64,000 bases of DNA from Amblyomma americanum (lineage: Eukaryota > Arthropoda > Arachnida > Ixodida > Ixodidae): assembly GCF_052857255.1 (NCBI RefSeq), contig NC_135507.1, forward strand, positions 78,102,850 to 78,166,849, given 5' to 3'. Numbering within the stretch: the first letter of the stretch is position 1; each line of letters opens with the position of its first letter. The notes below the pieces were generated by a model, which did not search any database, had not been told where the DNA came from, and saw only the letters and a list, made by a program, of their open reading frames with translations. The position numbers and the translations under genes were made by a program. Of the stretch, positions 10,613 to 20,286 are shown piece after piece.

Positions 10613-10736
10613 AGTTGGGGAATTGAACCAGGGCCTCCGGAGTGTGAGAAGAGCATGCTAACATGCACTTTCCCACGCCAGCTCGATGGTTTGGAATGAA
10701 CAGAAGCGCGTCTAGTGAATACGGTGTTTTTAATTT
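10613..10736 (-). other. tRNA-like segment (B box), probably repeat-derived
   Basis: On the minus strand GGTTCAATTCCCC resembles a pol III B box, and flanking sequence pairs only weakly. The T stem does not close properly, so a functional tRNA is unlikely. Confidence 0.25.
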
Positions 10737-11107
10737 CCTTACGGCACGATTCGGGTGTCCAGTGAGAAATGCGAGACAGGCGTCATTTCCGTTCCTTAAA
10801 ACCAATTTTCATTTCATCTTCCTTCCCTTACGGCCTGGTTCGGGTGTCCCCCGAGACATGTGAGACAGGCGTCTTTTCCTTAAATTGTACAACGGGCCCC
10901 GCGTCGTGTCGAAAGAGCGATGGCGTTCCGTGGGCCCCTTGGCAACCGTGCAATATGATGTCGCGTCCCACTCTTAAAGCGAAGGTTAAGCGACCTCCAT
11001 TGTTTTGTTCTTTCACTCTTTCCTTTACCCCTTCCCCAACGGCGTTTTTCGGGTGTTCACTGAGATATTTAAGGCAGTTAATGCGCCACTTCCTTTCCTG
11101 AAAACCA
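10737..11107 (+). repeat. Composite repeat: SINE-like 3' tails around a short repeat
   Basis: Three copies of a tail motif (CTTACGGC..G.TTCGGGTGTCC..GAGA) end near 10808, 10885 and 11107. Between the second and third lies a segment (about 10880-10995) with GTACAACGGGCC and CACTCTTAAAGCGAAG. That segment recurs inverted at about 17576-17700 and 26483-26600. Element boundaries are not resolved. Confidence 0.45.
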
Positions 11108-11661
11108 AGCTTCTTTTTTTCAAATACGAGAGGAAATAAATGTGCATGCACTGACGTCGTACAGAAAACCCTTTTTCTTCTTCCGCGCGCAATACAACTA
11201 CAATATATTAAAGAAACAACGAAAGTAATCATTATTCTTCTCAAATCTTAATTGCTTTCTATAACCGAACGAATATTTCGCTGCAACAACTGTAACAGAG
11301 CGTCATCGAGGCTGCAGGAATGCTTTAAAAGAAATAGTCTTTAAGCTAACTTACTAAAAATTTCTGCTAATCGATTACTTTTTTGGCCCCTGAATACAAT
11401 AACATGGTGTGCCTTGGCAGTTGTGCATCGGCTTTGTTTGCGGTGTGTGGATTTTCGAAGAATGTTTCATAATATAATAGGCGCAACGCATTGTTTTATA
11501 GAATCACACCACTTTAATAACTGTTACATTTCATTCCAATAAAGAGCCGCACGATATTTGCTCATTTATGGGACAGAGGTAAAGGTGTCGACCAGAGGAC
11601 ACCATAAACCAAACCAAACCAGAAGGTCACTGTACTTCACAATCATAAATCCGTGGAAGTC
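11108..11661. other. No gene seen
   Basis: AT-rich sequence without a credible ORF or known repeat. The motif ACCATAAACCAAACCAAACC near 11598 resembles the 3' end of the type 2 SINE. Confidence 0.4.
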
Positions 11662-12260
11662 CTCACACCACTCCTGACGCAGTGGTGCAGCGGTTAAGCG
11701 ATGCGCCACTGCCCGGCGATGGCAGATGCTCCCAGCGGTGGGTTTGTGCGACCCATGTTCCTCTTTGCGAGCCGCCGCGGTGGCGAAGTGATTATGGCGC
11801 TCGGCTGCCGGCGCGAAAGATGCGGGTTCGATCCCGGCCGCGGCGGTTGAATTTCGATGGAGGCAAAATTCTAGAGGCCCGTGTACTGTGCGATGTCAGT
11901 GCACGTTGAAGAACCCCAGGTGCTCGAAATTTCCGGAGCCCTTCACTAGGGCGTCTCTCATAGCCTGAGTCGCTTTGGGACGTTAAACCCCCATAAACCA
12001 TCTTTCCGAGCGACCAATCAGTAATTTAACTACCACCAGCCGCGGTGGGCTGCTTGCTCATTTGCTGGTGGGCAGGTTGCGATGACGCCGCAAGGTCCCG
12101 TGTCATAGGTGGCCCACCTGTCTCATAGATTGCTCTCTGAGAACCACCTGCCTTAGCCATTCTAGCCATTCGCTGACAACAGCGATGCCGACAACGCCAA
12201 CACCGGTTTTTCTGGGGAACGGGGCCTTTCACGCTCCTGCGTTATTAAGAGTGAGAACGC
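11662..12260 (+). mobile_element. tRNA-like repeat split by a type 2 SINE, joined to a short repeat
   Basis: Left part 11662-11771 has GTGGTGCAGCGGTTAAGCG (A-box-like) and GGGTTTGTGCGACCC (B-box-like). The SINE then intervenes at 11772-12000. The right part from 12001 continues with GCGACCAATCAG and runs into a copy of the CGCAGAAAAGCCGG-type repeat, reversed, at about 12175-12250. The host repeat is probably a third tRNA-derived family. Confidence 0.45.
11772..12000 (+). mobile_element. Type 2 tRNA-derived SINE with near-perfect target duplication
   Basis: Head GCCGCCGCGGTGGCGAAG (A box region) and GGGTTCGATCCCGGC (B box), body GTCAGTGCACGTTGAAG, and 3' tail TAGCCTGAGTCGCTTTGGG followed by CGTTAAACCCCCATAAACCA. 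Flanks TCTTTGCGAG (11762-11771) and TCTTTCCGAG (12001-12010) match at 9 of 10 bases. Confidence 0.85.
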
Positions 12261-12344
12261 ACCCATGTAAAGCGCAAATGGGACGAGGGCAGCGAACAGA
12301 ATTTTCCAATTAGCAGAGAACCAGCGCCAAAACCAATTTGAAAA

Positions 12345-12462
12345 TGAGAATTGGTTTTTGAGGAAAGGAAATGGCACAGTATCTCTCACATATCGGCAGA
12401 CACCTGAACCATGCCGTAAGGGAAAGGGGGGATTGAAAGAAGAAAGAGGTGCCGTAGTGGAG
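12345..12462 (-). mobile_element. Type 1 SINE, 3' part only
   Basis: On the plus strand GAGGAAAGGAAATGGCACAG, then CACCTGAACCATGCCGTAAG, then GAGGTGCCGTAGTGG: the reverse of the type 1 tail. The head is missing. Confidence 0.7.
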
Positions 12463-13089
12463 GTAGTAGTAGGAAGTGGTTTTTATTAAGATAGTAATAA
12501 AAAGGAAGGAAAAAATTGTTGTTAGCCCCGGCATATAACATGGATACTGAAGCGCCTGAGGGCGGGCCGCGGAAACAAAGGATAGCAAGCAGAATGGAGA
12601 AATTAAACGAAAGAGGTGAGGGGACTGGAAGGGAGGATAGGAGAAGTAGTATTTTTTAAACTGGTTTTTAGGGAAAGGAAATGGCGCAGTATCTGTCTCA
12701 TATATCGTTGGACACCTGAACCGCGCCGTAAGAGAATGGATAAAGGAATGAGTGAAAGAAGATAGCAAGAATTAGAGGTGCCGTAGTGGAGGGCTCCGGA
12801 ATAATTTCGACCGCCTGGAGATCTTTAACATGCACTGACATCGCACAGCACGCGGGTGCCTTAGCGTTTTCCTCCATAAAAACTCAGCCGCCGCGGTCGG
12901 GTTCGAACCCGGGAACTCCGGATCAGTACTCGAGCGCCGTAACCACTGAGGAAATATACACAAACTATTTACACAATAAGAAATGTGTCCAGATTGTGTG
13001 CGTGATTAGTGCATGATGAACCAATAAGAACACACGCGCACAGCACCCTTTTGACTACAACTGGTGTGGGGCGTCCAGTTGATAATCGT
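12463..13089 (-). mobile_element. LINE F-type 3' UTR fragment, split by a SINE
   Basis: The segments 12463-12657 and 12951-13089 match the 3' end of the LINE at 57537-57870, including AGCCCCGGCAT, AAGGATAGCA, GAAATGTGTCCAG and the CGCGCACAGCAC motif. On the minus strand it ends in ACCACTTCCTACTACTACC, like other ACC-ended LINE tails here. The type 1 SINE at 12658-12950 sits inside it. Confidence 0.75.
12658..12950 (-). mobile_element. Type 1 SINE, nearly full length, nested in a LINE 3' UTR
   Basis: Reverse of the consensus: tail GGGAAAGGAAATGGCGCAG, body GAGGTGCCGTAGTGGAGGGC, then GGTTCGAACCCGGGAACTCC (B box region) and TAACCACTGAG (A box region). It interrupts a LINE 3' UTR that can be rejoined across it. 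The outermost few bases of the head are missing. Confidence 0.85.
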
Positions 13090-13258
13090 CTCCGGAATAA
13101 TTTCAACCACCTGGGGATCTTTAACATGCACTGGCATCGCACAGCACACGGGCACCTTAGCGTGTCGCCTCCATCAAAACGCGGCGGGCGCGGGCGGGTT
13201 CTAACCCGGGAACTCCGGATCAGAAGCCGAGCGCCCTAACAATTGCGCTACCGCAGTG
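13090..13258 (-). mobile_element. Type 1 SINE, 3' tail missing
   Basis: Begins inside the body (CTCCGGAATAATTTCAACCA) and reaches the head GGGTTCTAACCCGGGAACTC and GCGCTACCGCAGTGGG. The C/T-rich 3' region is absent. Confidence 0.75.
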
Positions 13259-13738
13259 GGTAAAAAGAAATCCAATTTCAAACTTTCTGTAACAGATACG
13301 ATTCCTAAACAGGAAAAAAGACTCGAGATTGGGAACCTCCACTCAATTTCGCTAACGTCATGTCTAGGAAAGGTAGTCGAGCACGTTGTCTTAAACAGGC
13401 TCCAAAGGCACGCCGACGCGGTAAACACGATTCCCTCGTCCATGACTGGGTTTCGAGCAGCTCTCTCGAGTTGGGACATCTTGTGGCAGATACAGCAAGA
13501 GAATCTACATCCAAAGTGCTTAAGAGCCACGCGTACCATCCTGGGACTCAATGTGACTAAGGCTTTTGACAGCGCGTCATACGCTGCTATCCTCCCTAAC
13601 CTGTCACTGATGAACGGAGGCAAACGGACATGCGACTACATCACCACATTTCCGAACCAGCGCACGGCTACCTTGCGTTTCGTGGACAAAAGTAGCGACA
13701 AAATTACTCTAGGCACTAGAGGAACCCCGCCAGTGTAG
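13259..13738 (+). pseudogene. LINE D reverse transcriptase, left half
   Basis: The open frame 13256-13738 shows RT palm motifs: LEIGNLHSISLTSCLGKVVEH, MTGFRAALSSWDILWQIQQE, TILGLNVTKAFDSASY (catalytic Asp replaced by Asn in LNVTKAFD, or shifted), DYITTFPNQRTATLRF and LGTRGTPP at the right edge. It then hits a stop where foreign LINE sequence begins. The rest of the RT resumes at 14222 (QGAEISSFLFNITVSHL), so the two parts were one gene. Upstream it starts after a SINE and lacks the endonuclease. Confidence 0.78.
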
Positions 13739-14221
13739 CACCTTCTACACCAACCCAGGAGCGTCTGCTTGCGTTCAAAGATATTCTTGCCTACTACCGA
13801 GATACCCGGCGCGTTTACGCACCGCCGGCTCCCTCCCTAACCTTCATCCAAGCCTCCCACTGGCGCCGACTACAGACACGAACTGCTCCCTACCCTATTG
13901 TCCATCTTGCCCGCTACCCCGATCAATTCCTTTCTTCTTGTAAGCTCTCCAGGAAAGCGGGAGACTTCCTTCACGTCCTCCTCACATGTCCTACCTTCCC
14001 ACACCCTCCATCACCCACCACGGGGGAGTCATACTGGGAGACTCTGCTGGCCAGCTCGGCGGCCGCTGACCAGCGCCGGATCATTACCTACGCCCTGAAG
14101 CGGATAGCGCTCCCAGGTCTGTCGTATGCCCTGTAACGGCTGCCTCCTAAGGGTTGCCTCATGACATGTTAAGGAGTTTGCCCCCTCTGCATTTGGCAAC
14201 AAATGTTTCCACCACCACCGC
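13739..14221 (+). mobile_element. LINE 3' fragment nested inside the LINE D RT
   Basis: This encodes a C-terminal ORF2 tail readable in one frame: RLLAFKDILAYYRDTRRVY, then SCKLSRKAGDFLHVLLTCPT, then LPGLSYAL and a stop. A 3' UTR follows that ends in TGTTTCCACCACCACCGCC. The end matches the CAC-type terminus of LINE B. It is 5'-truncated, as usual for LINE copies, and splits the host RT exactly within the GTPQG motif. Confidence 0.75.
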
Positions 14222-15880
14222 CACGGCAAGGCGCTGAAATTTCATCTTTTCTCTTTAACATTACTGTGAGTCACCTCCGGCGTCTGTTAGATGCTATCCC
14301 AAATATATATCATTCTATATACACCGAATACGTTACCAAATGGAACAACTCTGGATCCGATGGAGAGTTTGCAGAATCATTACAACGAGCTATCGACACG
14401 GTACTCTAGTGCTGGGGCATGGCCTCTCGTGTTCACCGGCTAATTCGGAACTCTCAGTTAACAGGAACAAACAAGTCTCACAGGCAGCACCCGACCCTCG
14501 GAAACCCATCGAGTTGCACTGACAACCACCCAATACCCCGTTAGCTTCGTTCAGTCTTCGTGACACATTGATTAAGGATAATAATCAAAACAAGTACATG
14601 CGCTGCCGGTATACGCGTCACGGCGCACCGGGTAGGCGGGCTAGTGAGGCGCATTGCCATCCTTCGCAGGGGCATGACAAAGAGGCACTTCATAGCATCA
14701 TTATATCAGCATAAAGGCGGCCCTTGGCCTGCCGGCGTACGCCAAATCAGATCGACTCCTGCAGTTGGGAATTTTTTACACGCTCGCTGTGCTAATCGAA
14801 GCCCTTAACACGACACAAGTGACCCGCTTGTCACGCACTGTTGCGAAAAGCTTAGTTCTTGACAAACTCCACATCCTCTCCGCTGCGGAAGTATGTGCAA
14901 CATCACATTTATCAGTCGAAATTAGTAGTACACTAGTTGCAAAAGAAGTAGCCAAGAGCATGCTGCCAGGCAGACAGGCCACCCGCAGGAAAGCAAGGGC
15001 GCTGGCACTTGAGAAACAGTACGACAGCGAACCACGAGCAGCGTACGGTGGATAAACTTCAATACATCAAAGGCGGAACATACGTGCCATATATCGTCAC
15101 TCCAAAGCCGGCCGTCGTTAACGCCACAACCTTTGACGCCAGCTCTATACCCGAGGCAGAGGAAGTAGCTATCCCTCTCGGCATCGTGAAGCCCGGCATC
15201 AAAATTACTCTGAGAGTCCCAAAGACCGCCATTCAAAATTCGCGAAAAACTCGGTAAACGCGCTCGCAATGGGAAATGCGCGCAACCGAACTCTCTATTA
15301 CATCAATCTCGTATGGGTTCCTGCTCGCGCAGGTAGCTCCGGAAACGAGGGGGTCGACCGTCTAGCCCGATTTTTTAACCAATCGGGGCACAGAAGACCT
15401 TCAAGGAATGGACGCCCCCGCCGAGGCGCCTCGCTCGTACGCGGAAATTACAAACCTTTATTGCGAGCTAAGATGTACTATCTCGCTCCTGACCCCGACT
15501 TGGACAGGGTGCAAGCCACGACACTCAGACGCCTACAAACAAAGGCCACTCTTAGCCCCTACCTATTTTTAAATGACAAACGGTGAATACGACCCTGCAT
15601 GCCCGCTCTACGGTGACGGGTCGCACGCCCCCCAGGACCATATAATATGGGAATGCGCTAGCATATTCCCTGCGACAACGCTATTGCCGGCTCTCTCGCC
15701 AGAGGAATGGGAATGGGACAAGCTCTTGGACAGTTCAAGAAAAACAACGCAGTTGGCCCTCATCACGCAAAGCTCAAGAGGTCGCCCCCGACTTGAGGCC
15801 ACCCTGGACACGCCCTATGCCCAGCTTATCCCTTTCATTTTGTGGCAACAATGTTGCAACCACCACCCCCCACCCCTCCC
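14222..15880 (+). pseudogene. LINE D RT right half, RNase H and tail, heavily decayed
   Basis: Following GTP at 13735, the sequence resumes CAAGGCGCT (QGA) and reads QGAEISSFLFNITVSHLRRL, then YTEYVTKWNNSGSDGEF, where the family YADD motif has become YTEY. Stops and shifts follow. RNase H pieces include KARALALEKQYDSEPRAAY, PEAEEVAIPL, and VPARAGSSGNEGVDRLAR (15313 on). A tail with PACPLYGDG...HIIWECAS resembles the C-x-C...H...C module. It ends near 15880 after TGTTGCAACCACCACC. It cannot encode a protein. Confidence 0.65.
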
Positions 15881-15899
15881 CGCCGCGGTGTCTACGCTG

Positions 15900-16040
15900 T
15901 TGTTGCGACAGAGGCAAGGATGAAAAGGAAAATTCACGGGTCTACGCACTGGCTCAAGCTGAGCCAAAATCGCTGCCACGTGCATACAGCAGAGGAGTTG
16001 AAAGATGTGAGAGGAAAGATTGAGCAAGACGCGCGTCGCA
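15900..16040 (+). repeat. Diverged copy of the R4 repeat
   Basis: Shares the ACTGGCTCAAG.TGAGCC, ATCGCTGCCACGTG and GAGTTGAAAGAT blocks with the closely similar R4 copies at 27450-27738 and 29488-29780. It is interrupted on its right by a SINE insertion. Confidence 0.55.
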
Positions 16041-16051
16041 ACAACCACGTC

Positions 16052-16053
<2 letters not shown>
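16041..16053 (+). repeat. Target-site duplication, left copy
   Basis: ACAACCACGTCAT, identical to 16334-16346. Confidence 0.85.
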
Positions 16054-16114
<61 letters not shown>

Positions 16115-16333
16115 TAATATTAATAATTGGTTTTAAGGGAAAGGAAATGGCACAGTATCTGTCTCATATATCGTTCGACACCTGAACCGCGCCGTAAGAG
16201 AAGGGTAAAGGAGGGAGTGAAAGAAGAAAGGAAGAGAGAGGTGCAGAGTGGAGGGCTCCGGAATAATTTCGAACACCTGGGGATCTTTAACGTGCACTGA
16301 CAGCGCACAGGACACGGGCGGCTTAGCGTTTTG
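16054..16333 (-). mobile_element. Type 1 SINE, 5'-truncated, with long (TTA)n tail and 13-bp duplication
   Basis: Starts (plus strand) with about 60 bp of ATA repeats, which is the SINE 3' tail, then GGGAAAGGAAATGGCACAG, then the body up to CGGGCGGCTTAGCGTTTT. The tRNA head is missing. Perfect flanks of 13 bp prove one insertion event with 5' truncation. Confidence 0.88.
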
Positions 16334-16346
16334 ACAACCACGTCAT
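16334..16346 (+). repeat. Target-site duplication, right copy
   Basis: ACAACCACGTCAT, identical to 16041-16053. Confidence 0.85.
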
Positions 16347-16679
16347 CGGAAGCATCAAATAACATCCGGTGACAAGGAGCACTCGCCATACTGGTGAGAG
16401 CTCCTAGATCCTGTTCCGGTAGGGTCAGGAAGCCACCTCGCCTTCTGCGGTGTCTGTGGTTGTTGCGAATGAAGGAAGATTATAAGTAAAAGTGCTAGCC
16501 TTACGGGGCTAAGATCTAGGGGCTTTCACACATGTGGTGTGGGTGTCAAGGTGGTGAGCGCTGGCCTTTACTCAGAAAAAGCGGATCACGTGACTGGTCA
16601 CATGGCTCAACTTGCGAGAGCGAGCGGTCAGAACGGTGGTCAGAGCAGCGGCGGAACGAGCGGGAGAAGTACTACAAGT
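16347..16679. other. No gene seen
   Basis: Moderately GC-rich sequence without a credible ORF or known repeat. Confidence 0.4.
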
Positions 16680-16920
16680 CTTAGGTTTAGGGTTACGGAG
16701 GTTTAACGCCTCAAAGCGACTCGGGCTATGAGAGACGCCGTAGTGAAGGGCTCCAGAAATTTCGACCACCTGTGGTTCTTTAGCGTGCACTGACCTTGCA
16801 CATCACACGGGCCTCTAGAATTTCGCCTCCATCGAAATTCGAGCGCCGCGGCCGGGATCGAGCCCGCGTCTTTCGGACCAGCAGCCGAGCGCCATAACCA
16901 CTCAGCCACCGCGGCGGCTA
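16680..16920 (-). mobile_element. Type 2 SINE, near full length
   Basis: On the plus strand: GGAGGTTTAACGCCTCAAAG (tail), GAGAGACGCCGTAGTGAAGG, body, then GGGATCGAGCCCGCG (B box region) and AACCACTCAGCCACCGCGG (A box region). Same family as 11772-12000 and 25963-26210. Confidence 0.85.
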
Positions 16921-17135
16921 GTGCTAAAAGTTACGTGTTATGACGTCTCAGCCTCACGTCCAGTGCGTTAGGGGTGAAATTCATGCGTCATTTGATCTTC
17001 AGGTGTGCATTCGAGAAGTGGAGCTTTTTGCTCCAAAAAGTTAGCTGTGGTTCAACCCGGCTGACCACAGTAAGACGAGCGAAGGATCTGTTAAGGTAAC
17101 CACACGAAGGTAAGTACATGATACACGTTTTTATA

Positions 17136-17269
17136 TAGCTAATAATAATAATAATAATAATAATAATTGGTTTTTGGTGGAAAGGAAATGGCGCAGTATC
17201 TGTCTCATATATTGTTGGACACCTGAACCGCGCCGTAAGGGAAGGGATAAAGGAGGGAGTGAAAGAAGA
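17136..17269 (-). mobile_element. Type 1 SINE, 3' part with (TAA)n tail
   Basis: ATA repeats, then GGAAAGGAAATGGCGCAG and GAACCGCGCCGTAAGGGAAG. It is truncated after GTGAAAGAAGA. Confidence 0.8.
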
Positions 17270-17575
17270 GATAATCGCGCGTCACGCGATTTCCGGCAGT
17301 TTCGCGAGTGGCGTTGGCTCCGCAACGCAGCGTCACGTGATTCGATAGTTGCAAGGCGAGCGAGCGCCGTCGGCTCAGCGCGCGTAGCTGCAGCGAGGCG
17401 TGGATAGTCGCGTGGCGCAACGTCGGAGGGAACATTATAAGGCGAAGGCCTTCCCTGGGTCATGAGCGCCGTGGACGGAAGTTGCACACGGAAGCTGTAG
17501 ACGGACACCCTAGATGGAAGTCGTCGGCACGAACTGTCAATCATAAGTTGTGTGGAAAATAAAACAACAAATTGG
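17270..17575 (+). other. Possible LTR-like segment (weak)
   Basis: A GC-rich stretch with GGGAACATTATAAGGCGAAG (TATA-like, near 17429) and GGAAAATAAAACAACAAATTG (AATAAA, near 17559) has the order expected of an LTR promoter and polyadenylation signal. I cannot find a second copy or TG...CA ends. Confidence 0.2.
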
Positions 17576-17835
17576 AGGACGCTTAAGGTTCGTCTTTAAG
17601 AGTGAGACGCGACAGCCTGTCGCAGCGTTGTCGAGGAGTACACGAAACGCCATCGCCCGTTCGGCACGACGCGTGGCCCGTTGTACAATTTAAGGAAATG
17701 ACACCAGTCACATATCTCGGCGGGCACCGAACCGGGCCGTTAGGGAAGGAAAATGAAATGCACAAATGCTTTTAAAGAAAGGAAATTACGCCTGTCTCCT
17801 TTCTCGCTGCACACCCGGATCGCGCCGTAATGGAA
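17576..17835 (+). repeat. Short repeat (inverse of 10880-10995) with SINE-like tails
   Basis: GGACGCTTAAGGTTCGTC, then TTTAAGAGTGAGACGCGAC, then CCGTTGTACAATTTAAGG. The first motif is nearly shared with 26483-26600 (GGACGCTAAAGCTTCGCC). Two SINE-like tail segments in reverse orientation follow to 17835. Confidence 0.5.
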
Positions 17836-17841
17836 GGAAAA

Positions 17842-17985
17842 GTCGATCGATTGATCGACCAATCAATCAGTCAATCATTTATTCATTCAATATATCAATC
17901 AATTAACCGATCTACCCATCAATCTATCAATCATTCAATCAACCGATCAATCAATCCATCAATCAACCAACCAACCCTTAACGCT
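17842..17985 (+). repeat. Imperfect tetranucleotide repeat (ATCA/CAAT)n
   Basis: About 140 bp of ATCAATCA-type units with interruptions. A 35-bp run of the same type sits at 32196-32235. Confidence 0.8.
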
Positions 17986-18130
17986 ATCGCGTTAAAATCC
18001 CTTCCCTTACGACGCGGTTCAGGTGTCCACCGAGATGCGCCATTTTTCGCTCACGGCCATATACGTCGACGCCGACAACACCGGCTTTTCTGCGACACGA
18101 GCTCCTTAACGCTACCACGTTAAACTGTAA
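17986..18130 (-). repeat. Short repeat of the TTAACGC...CGG family
   Basis: TTAACGCTATCGCGTTAA at one end, CGACGCCGACAACACCGG, then TCTGCGACACGAGC, and CCTTAACGCTACCACGTTAA at the other end. The two palindromic ends suggest a small TIR element. A SINE-like tail segment sits inside. Compare 10493-10612 and 12175-12250. Confidence 0.5.
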
Positions 18131-18400
18131 AAGTTGATTAAGCAGCAGTTCTTAAGCAACGTATATATAATGATATAAACAAGGAACAGAAAAATAAAAA
18201 CAAAAAGTAAGAATAAATAAAATAAAAATCAAAAGGAAAACTAAAAATAAGCAATAAATAAACATAAAAACAGGAAAACAAAATAAAGATTACAGAACAA
18301 ACACGAAGTGAAAAATTAACGTAGAATGAGGACAGGGAAAGGCTTTCGCATTTACGCTTTTAGCCAGACTTTTTTCTTGAGGGAGCGTCACCAACCGCCG
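18131..18400. other. A-rich low-complexity stretch, no gene
   Basis: AAATAAAA-type sequence from about 18178 to 18305, then unremarkable sequence up to the CR1 3' end. Confidence 0.6.
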
Positions 18401-18506
18401 ACTTCGCCCTTCATTTCATTTCATATATTCTACCCTCAAGACCCGAGGGCATTGAAGAGGGGAGTGGTTGTATACAGGGGTTTAGTACAAGGCGTTTGAT
18501 TTCTAA

Positions 18507-20286
18507 TTATAAAATAATAGCTAAGGCGGAACAAAAACGCTGATGGTCGATGATGGAGGCTGTACTTCCGGGAAGGTGGTTCCAGTCATTTGCTGTTCGT
18601 GGAAGGAAAGACTCAGCTGCGCATTTTCTTTTAAAGAAAGGAATGCCGATTTTATGCGCATGATCAACTCGTGATGAAACATATGATGGAGGAAGTATAA
18701 GATCGCGGTGCAGTCTGGGGTTATGATACATTATTTTATGCATTAGGCAAAGGCGAGCGTGCTTTCGACGGCTAGCAAGAGATGGTAACTGTAATGTATT
18801 CTTCATAGAGGTTACGCTAGCGGTATGGTTATATTTCTGAAGGATGAAACGTGCCAAGTTATTCTGAATTAATTCGAGGGAACTGATCAAGTTTTCCGTG
18901 AAGGGATCCCAAATGGACGCAGCATATTCCAACTTACTATGAACGACAGATTTATAGAGAAGTTTCAAGGAAGTGGGGGCAGAGAGAAAGATACGGCGAA
19001 GGTAGCCGAGGGCACGGTTGGCGTTGTTAATCATTGAATTGATGTGAAAAGACCAAGTTAGATCACTTGCTATGTGAACGCCTAAAAAGCGGTATGAAGA
19101 CACTTGTTCTAGTTCGATGTTATCTAGATGATAAGAGGTGGGGTGTATAGAAATGCGTGACACACGTAGTACTTTACATTTGGTTTTGTTTAGTTCCATT
19201 GACCACGTATTACACCACTCAAGAATTCCATTAATGTCTTTTTGCAAAAGAAGAGAGTCGTTAGGGTCGTTAATTTCACCAAATATTACACAGTCATCTG
19301 CAAATAAATGAATGTGGGAGGTAACGGAAATAGGAAGGTCATTAATATAAACCAGGAACATAAGTGGCCCAAGGACAGACCCCTGTGGGACCCCAGAATG
19401 CACGGAAGTGAATGGAGAACAAATGTTATTAGCCATTACAAACTGTGTTCTATTACAAAGGAAATATTCTAACCATGCTAAAACATTTGGGAGAAGATTT
19501 AGCTTGCTAAGTTTAAAAAGAAGTAGTTTGTGACTAGCCTTCTCGAAAGCCTTGGAGAAGTCTAGAAAGATACAGTCCGCGCATGAACAACAATCCAGAA
19601 TAGCGTGAAGATTGTGCGTGAAGGTAACTGCGTCTCGCACGAGAATGATTTGCGAAAGCCGTGTTGAGCGTCAGTGAAGAAGGAGTTAAATTCGAGAAAG
19701 GTAACTAAGTTAGTGTATAGGATGTGCTCAAAAATTTTGCATGGTATGCTGGTTAGTGATATTGGGCGGTAATTAAGAGGGGAATTAGTACTACCTGACT
19801 TGTGCAACGGAACCACCTTCCCGATCGTCCAGTCCGCTAGAAGCACTGACGTCTCAAGTGACTGCTGGAAAATTTTGGAAAGGATGATTGAGGAATAAAG
19901 TTTAGTACTCTTCAAGAACTTCGCGTTAATTAAATCTGTTCCAGGGCTTGTATATTTCTTAAGATTTTCTATTAATTTTTCTATTCCTAGGGGCTCGATG
20001 GATATTGCATCCATGATTGAGAATTGGCAGTCCTCCACTGTAGGAAACGTTACGTTGGAAGAAAGAGCAAAATTGCGACAAAATGTTTCATTTAGAATTT
20101 TAGGAAATCAGTATCAGCGATAGTTGAACCGTTTTCATCTGACAATTTAATTGAATGATTTCTATTGGGATTAATGGCACGCCAAAATTTTTTGGGATCA
20201 TTTGTGAGCATGTTGGGCAGTGTGTGCTGTAGAAAATGATCTTTGGCGTTTTTCATTGCGGATACATACACGCTATTTGCCGCATG
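18507..20286 (-). pseudogene. CR1-like ORF2: reverse transcriptase in three frames
   Basis: From 20286: linker KDHFLQHTLPNMLTNDPKKF with a stop, then after a frame change near 20095 IEKLIENLKKYTSPGTDLI, KVVPLHKSGSTNSPLNYRPI and QHGFRKSFSCETQL. A second frame change near 19640 leads to the long open stretch 19640-18507: CIFLDFSKAFEKASHKLL (catalytic Asp), SGVPQGSVLGPLMFLVYIND, LFADDCVIF (intact catalytic FADD), and YRFLGVHIASDLTWSFHI. The C terminus has NDWNHLPGS. The catalytic residues survive but the reading frame does not. Confidence 0.82.

Noticed and set aside
12310..12768. 152-codon minus-strand ORF
   Set aside because: It runs through SINE tails and a LINE 3' UTR; the translation has no domain.
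15842..16117. 91-codon ORF ending in a long run of isoleucines
   Set aside because: The isoleucine run is the (ATA)n tail of the SINE at 16054-16333.
17270..17575. Solo LTR
   Set aside because: TATA-like and AATAAA motifs are in suitable order, but there is no second copy, target duplication or TG...CA end. Kept only as a weak note.
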